Shown here one piece after another: positions 60,001 through 64,000 of a DNA stretch of 64,000 bases. Positions within the stretch are counted from its first letter, which is position 1. Every line of letters begins with the position of its first letter. Source of the DNA: Hymenobacter norwichensis DSM 15439 (lineage in GTDB: Bacteria > Bacteroidota > Bacteroidia > Cytophagales > Hymenobacteraceae). Both the position numbers and the translations under genes were made by a program. The notes beneath the pieces are model-generated. The model had not been told where the DNA came from. It did not search any database and worked only from the letters and a program-made list of their open reading frames with translations. Where the stretch lies: NCBI RefSeq assembly GCF_000420705.1, contig NZ_ATVL01000008.1, forward strand, positions 917,030 to 981,029, read 5' to 3'.

Positions 60001-60917
60001 CAACTTTGGGCGACTCTGTCAAGCCCATCCAAGTTCAGGAGAACGTTATTTACTCTGGGCAGGCCACGGTACGAGCTGGCCGGTTTTCCGTGCAGTTCGT
60101 AGTTCCCCGCGACATTAATTATAATGTTGGGTTAGGCAAGGTTAGTCTTTATGCCAAAGACACCGTGCGCACCATAGATGCGCATGGCTACCGTACTGTG
60201 CCTGTTGGCAACTCCATCCTACTAGCCAACCGTGACACTATACCGCCAAAAATCACGCTGCACATGGATAACACGGCTTTCGTGTACGGCGGCCTCACTA
60301 AACCCACCACCACCTTACTTGCTCGCCTCTTTGATGAAAGCGGCATTAATACGGCGGGCTCTGGTATTGGCCACGAAATAACCGCAACTCTCGACAACGA
60401 CCCAGCGCGCCTAACTATTCTTAATGATTTTTATACGGCCAACGTCGATAGTTTTCAGTCTGGCAACGTTCGGTACGGTTTCAAGGACTTGGCCACTGGC
60501 CCCCACGTATTGCACGTGAAAGCCTGGGATACCTTCAATAACTCTTCCATTAAAGATATCGAGTTCATTGCTGCGCAAGACGATAAGCTAGCGCTAAGCC
60601 ACGTGTTGAACTATCCTAATCCCTTCGCTAAACACACCACTTTCCACTTCGACCACAACCGTAGCGGGCAGGAATTAGATGTGCAAGTGCAGATATTTAC
60701 TGTTGCTGGGCGGTTGGTTCGCACCTTGCAAGCCAACATTCCTGCCAGTAGCTCTCACGTGCCCGCCAGTCCAAACGACACCTCGCTCTCTTGGAACGGA
60801 CGCGACGAGTATGACGACCAGTTGGCACGGGGGGTATATATATACCGTGTGAGCGTACGTTCCAACGACGACCAAGCAACCACCTCCAAGTTCGAAAAGC
60901 TGGTGATTCTCAACTAA
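57024..60917 (+). CDS. porU: Type IX secretion system sortase PorU
   Basis: PorU is the C25-type cysteine peptidase on the outer surface that removes sorting domains and attaches secreted proteins to A-LPS. The 1297-residue protein starts at ATG 57024 with a signal peptide (LLVVCGLLLGFSAQAQ). The gingipain-like core holds the catalytic pair His 797 (NYNGHGGPDD) and Cys 831 (VTGTCDFSYYDDP), with KVAVVTTTQVYNEFGSGGQDVSAIR before it. The C-terminus (about 1185-1297: NYPNPFAKHTTFHF, QIFTVAGRLVRTLQ, GVYIYRVSV) is a sorting-domain-like fold that PorU is known to retain. porV follows after 36 bases, the conserved order. Confidence 0.93.
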   Translation: MRYFTLLVVCGLLLGFSAQAQDGRQTAALRLQWEGYHQVPGSDYTLRKVPTFLLAQYQSRSLFGSYVLRIAGTVAEGELRNTTYAPFSAADAALLKSPSLPPAASITVNEGVERGQAISFVTVPAIRRNAQSGQFEKLISADYSYIPGIPTVRRGQQIAYADNSVLRTGNWYKIGVPKSGIFKLDYDALRLLGLDVQSVDPRRIQIFGNATGLLPQPISTPRPDDLVENAVYFSGDNNPTFENGEYFLFYARGPHVWERVPGAQRFQHIQNIYSDTAYYFVTVAPSPRMGRRVQAAPAVGPANAPAISQFTEREFYEKELVNLAKSGRQWLGEPFRSGTAQVFSLASITNVLPGSTMQVTTSLAGTSSARQSFQVTVNGASVGIQALPGLSNSKYPEYANTSVQTYAVAPSSSSAALRVGFTYNGSDASDIGYLDYIEVNALKPLQLSGSATEFRSFSNLRSGSISQFNVANGAGALVWDVTNPRHARSYSVNAAGSFVAPTDSLREFVAFTPSGTFDKPTNLGRVANQDLHASLNSTLDLVIVTHPLFLQQAEILAAHRRTHDNLKVAVVTTTQVYNEFGSGGQDVSAIRDMMKMVYDRRNQSSRHQYLLLFGDASYNYKNGITSQNFVPTYESRESFSPIYRRTNGFGEQTFCSDDYYGLLDDTDGEWREDGLGETMEISVGRLPVRIPSGQAASTQAALVVNKLIAYDTKATMGNWRNRFTLVTDDGDNDLHVNAGEELARQIASKHPVYNVNKNYLDLYRQVNGTSGEKSPDAEKAVDESFERGSLIINYNGHGGPDDLADEKLVSHASVLRLQNKNRPTFMVTGTCDFSYYDDPSKDSAGEQTLTDVAGGAIGLYTTTRLTIADGNTFAIPFYDSLLSTANPSRTRIGEAVRYSKNQVPTNSINRNYVLLGDPSAHLAQPDLAMSLDAVNDKPISGASMDTLKALSTVKLSGSVRNSRLSTGAVDATFSGTTQVVVYDKPTTVNTLGTTLGDSVKPIQVQENVIYSGQATVRAGRFSVQFVVPRDINYNVGLGKVSLYAKDTVRTIDAHGYRTVPVGNSILLANRDTIPPKITLHMDNTAFVYGGLTKPTTTLLARLFDESGINTAGSGIGHEITATLDNDPARLTILNDFYTANVDSFQSGNVRYGFKDLATGPHVLHVKAWDTFNNSSIKDIEFIAAQDDKLALSHVLNYPNPFAKHTTFHFDHNRSGQELDVQVQIFTVAGRLVRTLQANIPASSSHVPASPNDTSLSWNGRDEYDDQLARGVYIYRVSVRSNDDQATTSKFEKLVILN

Positions 60918-60953
60918 GCCAGCATTCCACCTACACCATTCTCTTCTATTTGT

Positions 60954-62159
60954 ATGACCTTTTCAAAGCTGCCCGTGCGTTCTGCGCTTCTTTCCGGACT
61001 AATGGGCTTGCCATTGCTCGGAACTGCCCAATCATCACCTAGCACCATTACCACGGCTGTTCCTATCTTAACTATCAGCCCCGATTCGCGTTCTGGCGCA
61101 CTCGGTGAAGCTGGAGTAGCGTTATCACCTGATGCCAATTCCATCTACCACAATGCGGGTAAGTTGGGTTTTGTAACCAATAGCTACAGCTTTTCTCCTT
61201 CTTATACGCCTTGGCTTGCGTCAATCACCGATGATATGGGCTTGGCCTATTTATCGGGTTACGCCAAAACGGGTAGCCGCTCCGCTATTTCTGCCTCGTT
61301 GATGTACTTCAATTTGGGCGAAATACAGTTCCGGGACTTCTTAAATAACCCTGGCCAAAACTTCACTCCAAAAGAGTATGCTTTCAGTGTGGGCTATGGT
61401 CAAAAGCTGACGGATAACTTCGGTGTTGGCGCAACAGCGCGCTATATTCGCTCCAACCTAACCGATGGGAGTGGTGACTCTCAGCCTGGCAATGCGCTAG
61501 CCGTTGATTTAGGAGCATACTACAACAAGGATCTATCCATTGGTGCATCTGATTACAACTTAGGGCTTGGTGCCGCCATTACTAATATTGGCAACAAAAT
61601 CACCTATACCAATCCTCAGCAAGCTGACTTTTTACCGACTACTTTAAAGCTTGGCACTGCTATTACTCGTGAGCTTGATGCCTACAACAAGCTCACCTTA
61701 ACAGTAGATTTTGCGAAGCTCTTAGTTCCTTCTCCGTACTATGAAGAGGGAGTTTCTGCTAGCGACAATACTCCAGCCGGCCAGCGGGTAGCCGCCGAGA
61801 ATGAGTCACGCCGTACTAAAGGTATTGTACCTGCTGCGCTAGGCTCCTTCAGTGATGCCCCAGGCGGATTTCGCGAGGAACTACGCGAAGTAAACATATC
61901 CGCTGGCGCAGAATACGTTTACAACGACTTGCTGATGGCACGCGTAGGGTACTTTTATGAGAATCCGGTGAAAGGTGCTCGTCAATACCTCAGCTTTGGC
62001 TTCGGGGTCCGCTACCAAGTATTTGGAGTTGATGGAGCCTACTTGGTGCCTAATGCCAAGGCTAACCCTCTCGCCGAAACAATCCGTGTCTCATTACACT
62101 TCAACTTCAATAAACTCGATGAGGCGTTCGGCGACGGTACCGAAACGCCTGTCAACTAA
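60954..62159 (+). CDS. porV: Type IX secretion system protein PorV
   Basis: The 401-residue outer-membrane beta-barrel is of the FadL-like PorV (LptO) family, which collects secreted cargo from the translocon and hands it to PorU. It has a signal peptide (PLLGTAQ), then ILTISPDSRSGALGEAGVAL and SIYHNAGKLGF, a family hallmark, and continues as antiparallel strands to the C-terminal VSLHFNFNKLDEAFG. It begins 36 bases after porU and ends 10 bases before an M16-family gene, so the three probably share a transcript. Confidence 0.94.
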   Translation: MTFSKLPVRSALLSGLMGLPLLGTAQSSPSTITTAVPILTISPDSRSGALGEAGVALSPDANSIYHNAGKLGFVTNSYSFSPSYTPWLASITDDMGLAYLSGYAKTGSRSAISASLMYFNLGEIQFRDFLNNPGQNFTPKEYAFSVGYGQKLTDNFGVGATARYIRSNLTDGSGDSQPGNALAVDLGAYYNKDLSIGASDYNLGLGAAITNIGNKITYTNPQQADFLPTTLKLGTAITRELDAYNKLTLTVDFAKLLVPSPYYEEGVSASDNTPAGQRVAAENESRRTKGIVPAALGSFSDAPGGFREELREVNISAGAEYVYNDLLMARVGYFYENPVKGARQYLSFGFGVRYQVFGVDGAYLVPNAKANPLAETIRVSLHFNFNKLDEAFGDGTETPVN

Positions 62160-62169
62160 TTCCTTGCTG

Positions 62170-63447
62170 ATGCTCGACCGCCAAGTCGCACCTCCCGTTC
62201 AGCCGCTGGCCAGCGTAACGCTGCCCGCGGCTGACGTGTTTTTACTCCCTAATGGAGCCCGCCTACATGTTATGCGCAACTATGCACAGCCCGTTGTTCG
62301 TCTGCAAGCTGTTTTCAAGGCGGGTAAATGGTATGAGCCAAGCCCTGGCGTTTCGCTCCTCACGGCTCGCATGTTGCTCGAAGGCACCCGCACCCGTACA
62401 GCCCGCCAGATTGCCGATGAAGTAGCTTTTTATGGAGCTTCGCTGGAATGTGAGCAAGGATTTGATCGGGCTACGCTCACACTATACTGTCTGACGCGCC
62501 ACCTAACCAATCTACTCCCTCTCGTTTACGAGGTCATAACTGAGCCTACATTCCCTGAAGCGGAACTAGAGCAGCTTAAAACAAGAACCGCCCAGAATGT
62601 CCGTGTTGAACGCCAGAAATCCAGTTATCTAGCAGCTGAGTTATTTTCTCACAACTTGTATGGCCCCGATTATCCTTATGGCAACGTATTCAACGAGTCA
62701 GTATTCCTATCTGTCTCACGCAACTCTATTGAAGCATATCACCGTGCAGCCTATCTGCTTTCCGAAGCAGAAATATTCCTGTGTGGTGATGTAAATAAGT
62801 CGCAAGAAGATGCCGTAGTTAATCTTCTGAGTCAATTTATCCCAACAGCCTCTCAACAACTCACCAGCACCCCAAACCTCATTCCAACAAGCAATCCATC
62901 TTACGACCACAAAGTCGTAGCTGATAGTTTGCAAACTTCTTTGCGCATTGGCCGTTTATGGCCCTCTCTCACCCATCCTGATGCGCACAGGCTACAAGTA
63001 TTAGTCAAAGTTCTGGGCGGTTATTTTGGCTCCCGCTTAATGAAGAATATTCGCGAGGACAAAGGGTTCACCTATGGCATATACGCTAGTGTTGGCCCTC
63101 GTGAACATGCCACCTCATTTGCAATTGGTACGGATGTAAACGCGGAAAGCGCCAAAGCAACCATCCATGAAATTCATCATGAGCTTCAGGCATTACAAAC
63201 CGATTTAATTCCTCAAAAAGAATTGCAAATAGTTAAGAGCTATATGGCTGGGAAGTTTGCTAATGAACTCAGTACAGTATTCGAGCAGTGCGATAAATAC
63301 AAGAGTATCATATTCTTTAACTTACCAGCAGACTACTACACTGCTTTCATTCAGACAGTAAACCAAACTACGTCTGAGCAATTACTTGACTTAGCAAAAC
63401 ACTATTTGTCTCCTGAGTCAATGGTGGAGGTAACGGTAGGTCCATAG
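62170..63447 (+). CDS. M16-family protein without zinc-binding motif
   Basis: The 425-residue protein resembles insulinase/mitochondrial-processing-type M16 subunits. It has an LPNGARLHVMRNYAQPVVRLQAVF opening and a first M16 domain ending around PTFPEAELEQLK. A second M16 domain holds the GSRLMKNIREDKGFTYGIYASV signature. The catalytic HxxEH of active M16 enzymes is absent: the corresponding stretch reads PGVSLLTARMLLEGT, without His. It may be a non-catalytic partner subunit or a structural relative. Placement ten bases behind porV hints at a link with T9SS. By eye it is more AT-rich than upstream genes. The start ATG 62170 is the first after the porV stop. Confidence 0.8.
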   Translation: MLDRQVAPPVQPLASVTLPAADVFLLPNGARLHVMRNYAQPVVRLQAVFKAGKWYEPSPGVSLLTARMLLEGTRTRTARQIADEVAFYGASLECEQGFDRATLTLYCLTRHLTNLLPLVYEVITEPTFPEAELEQLKTRTAQNVRVERQKSSYLAAELFSHNLYGPDYPYGNVFNESVFLSVSRNSIEAYHRAAYLLSEAEIFLCGDVNKSQEDAVVNLLSQFIPTASQQLTSTPNLIPTSNPSYDHKVVADSLQTSLRIGRLWPSLTHPDAHRLQVLVKVLGGYFGSRLMKNIREDKGFTYGIYASVGPREHATSFAIGTDVNAESAKATIHEIHHELQALQTDLIPQKELQIVKSYMAGKFANELSTVFEQCDKYKSIIFFNLPADYYTAFIQTVNQTTSEQLLDLAKHYLSPESMVEVTVGP

Positions 63448-63461
63448 AGAAACTACAACTC

Positions 63462-63539
63462 AATAAGTATAAAGGCAAGAAGCGCAAAGAGATTGACTAA
63501 TTAGTTAATCTCTTTGCGCTTCTTGCCTTTATACTTATT
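63462..63539. terminator. 39-bp arm palindrome between M16 gene and rRNA operon
   Basis: Arms 63462-63500 and 63501-63539 are complementary over 39 bases with one G-T wobble. The central bases ACTAATTAGT form the turn. Termini are AATAAGTATAAAGGCAAGAA and its complement. It terminates the M16 unit and may also serve the opposing rRNA operon. Confidence 0.85.
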
Positions 63540-63631
63540 CTTTTTAGCCCGTTCCTAGCTTCAAAAGGCAACCGCACACGAGCTTGGGCTAGTTGATTAA
63601 ACAGCTATGGTTCCGGGTGGGTTATAAAACA

Positions 63632-63670
63632 ACACCGCCCCTCGACGGCGCGGGGCCGGAGGGGCGGTGT
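63632..63670 (-). terminator. Terminator of the rRNA operon
   Basis: ACACCGCCCCTC (63632-63643) pairs with GAGGGGCGGTGT (63659-63670). In the minus-strand direction the transcript continues into TTGTTTT. Confidence 0.75.
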
Positions 63671-63682
63671 GGGATACAGTAA

Positions 63683-63795
63683 GGTTGGCGGCGACCGACT
63701 CTCCCACCGATGAAGGCAGTACCATAGGCGCTCCGGGGCTTAACGACTCTGTTCGGAATGGGAAGAGGTGAACACCCGGGCTAAAGCCACCATTA
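63683..63795 (-). rRNA. rrf: 5S ribosomal RNA
   Basis: On the minus strand this is a canonical 5S rRNA of about 113 bases. It contains the GTTCACCTCTTCCCATTCCG segment, GAACAGAG and the closing GGGAGAGTCGG and CGCCGCCAACC parts, with a paired end (GGTGGC.../...GCCGCC). Boundaries are approximate to a few bases. It lies directly after the 23S gene, as in a standard 16S-23S-5S operon, and is followed by a terminator at 63632-63670. Confidence 0.93.
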
Positions 63796-63883
63796 CTGGT
63801 GTCGCAGTTCGTGTTCCGAAACTGCGTCATGTTGTTGACACAAGGCCAAGAAAGAAAACCAGCGGTACAGCGTGCGTTGTTGG

Positions 63884-64000
63884 TAGAAGCGTTCGGGTCA
63901 TTAGTACGGGTCAGCTGTGCGATTTCGCGCTCTACACTTCCCGCCTATCTACGTCGTCATCTCCGACGACCCTTCGTATATAGGAAATCTCATCTTGAGG
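63884..64000 (-). rRNA. rrl: 23S ribosomal RNA, 3' end (partial)
   Basis: The minus-strand sequence ends in GACCCGTACTAATGACCCGA followed by ACGCTTCT, the usual 3' end of 23S rRNA, and continues past the window edge. The 3' boundary near 63884 is estimated. The spacer to 5S (63796-63883) is about 90 bases with no tRNA visible. Confidence 0.9.

Noticed and set aside
63597..63983. Open frames on both strands in the right edge
   Set aside because: They cover the terminator, 5S rRNA, spacer and 23S rRNA, so they are not protein genes.

Overview
The window looks like a chromosomal stretch of a GC-rich member of the Bacteroidota, most likely a Hymenobacter-type bacterium (Cytophagales). The evidence is three type IX secretion (T9SS) components (PorZ, PorU, PorV), secreted proteins with C-terminal T9SS sorting domains, several TAnnTTTG-type -7 promoter elements, an almost complete lack of Shine-Dalgarno sequences, and Bacteroidota-type gene neighbourhoods (mreBCD/mrdA/rodA; ndk with nrnA and FKBP lipoproteins). 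The genus is inferred, not proven. I see no tRNA gene, insertion sequence, prophage or CRISPR array. The right edge holds 5S rRNA and the 3' end of 23S rRNA, both on the minus strand.

Layout. 0-9 kb: aspS, two small exported proteins, tadA, superoxide dismutase, an ArsR-type regulator beside an Old Yellow Enzyme, a nucleoside-permease-like MFS transporter and an AAA ATPase. 9-14 kb: ndk, nrnA and four consecutive FKBP-type prolyl isomerases, one possibly GldI-like. 14-23 kb: recO and porZ, thymidine kinase, a ferredoxin, a conserved unknown protein and two convergent polytopic membrane proteins. 22.6-30 kb: the cell-elongation genes rodA, mrdA, mreD, mreC and mreB. Between mreD and mrdA lies an AT-richer islet with a barstar-type inhibitor and another small protein. 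30-36 kb: purH, then acyl-CoA dehydrogenase, PIG-L deacetylase and NodS-like methyltransferase genes facing a family 2 glycosyltransferase. 36-41 kb: an outer-membrane barrel, a UbiA prenyltransferase, cold-shock protein, a KdsC-like phosphatase, IscX, ferredoxin and a DUF2520 protein. 41-50.7 kb: a T9SS cargo protein, a cytochrome c maturation cluster (ccmB, C, D, E, an Fn3 protein, ccmF) and a beta-helix T9SS cargo protein. 50.8-63.5 kb: a giant peptidase-MA/TolB/barrel chimera, a FAD oxidoreductase, an MBL hydrolase, pssA, porU, porV and an M16-family protein without its zinc site. The rRNA operon follows.

How the genes work together. PorV shuttles T9SS substrates to the PorU sortase, and PorZ is the surface partner of PorU. 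Cargo proteins at 41.0-43.0 kb and 49.1-50.7 kb are probable clients. The FKBP array may fold exported proteins for the same envelope. MreBCD, PBP2 and RodA form the elongasome. The Ccm genes build c-type cytochromes, using an unusual CxxxY form of CcmE.

The most interesting signals are: (1) the ACAD / PIG-L / NodS-like / GT2 cassette, whose enzyme set partly parallels Nod-factor synthesis; (2) many low-complexity or perfectly palindromic repeats lying directly upstream of start codons, plus very long (27-39 bp arm) palindromes behind genes; (3) the putative immunity islet inside the elongasome locus; and (4) the chimeric outer-membrane protein. Every family assignment was made by eye from sequence motifs. 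No database search was run.
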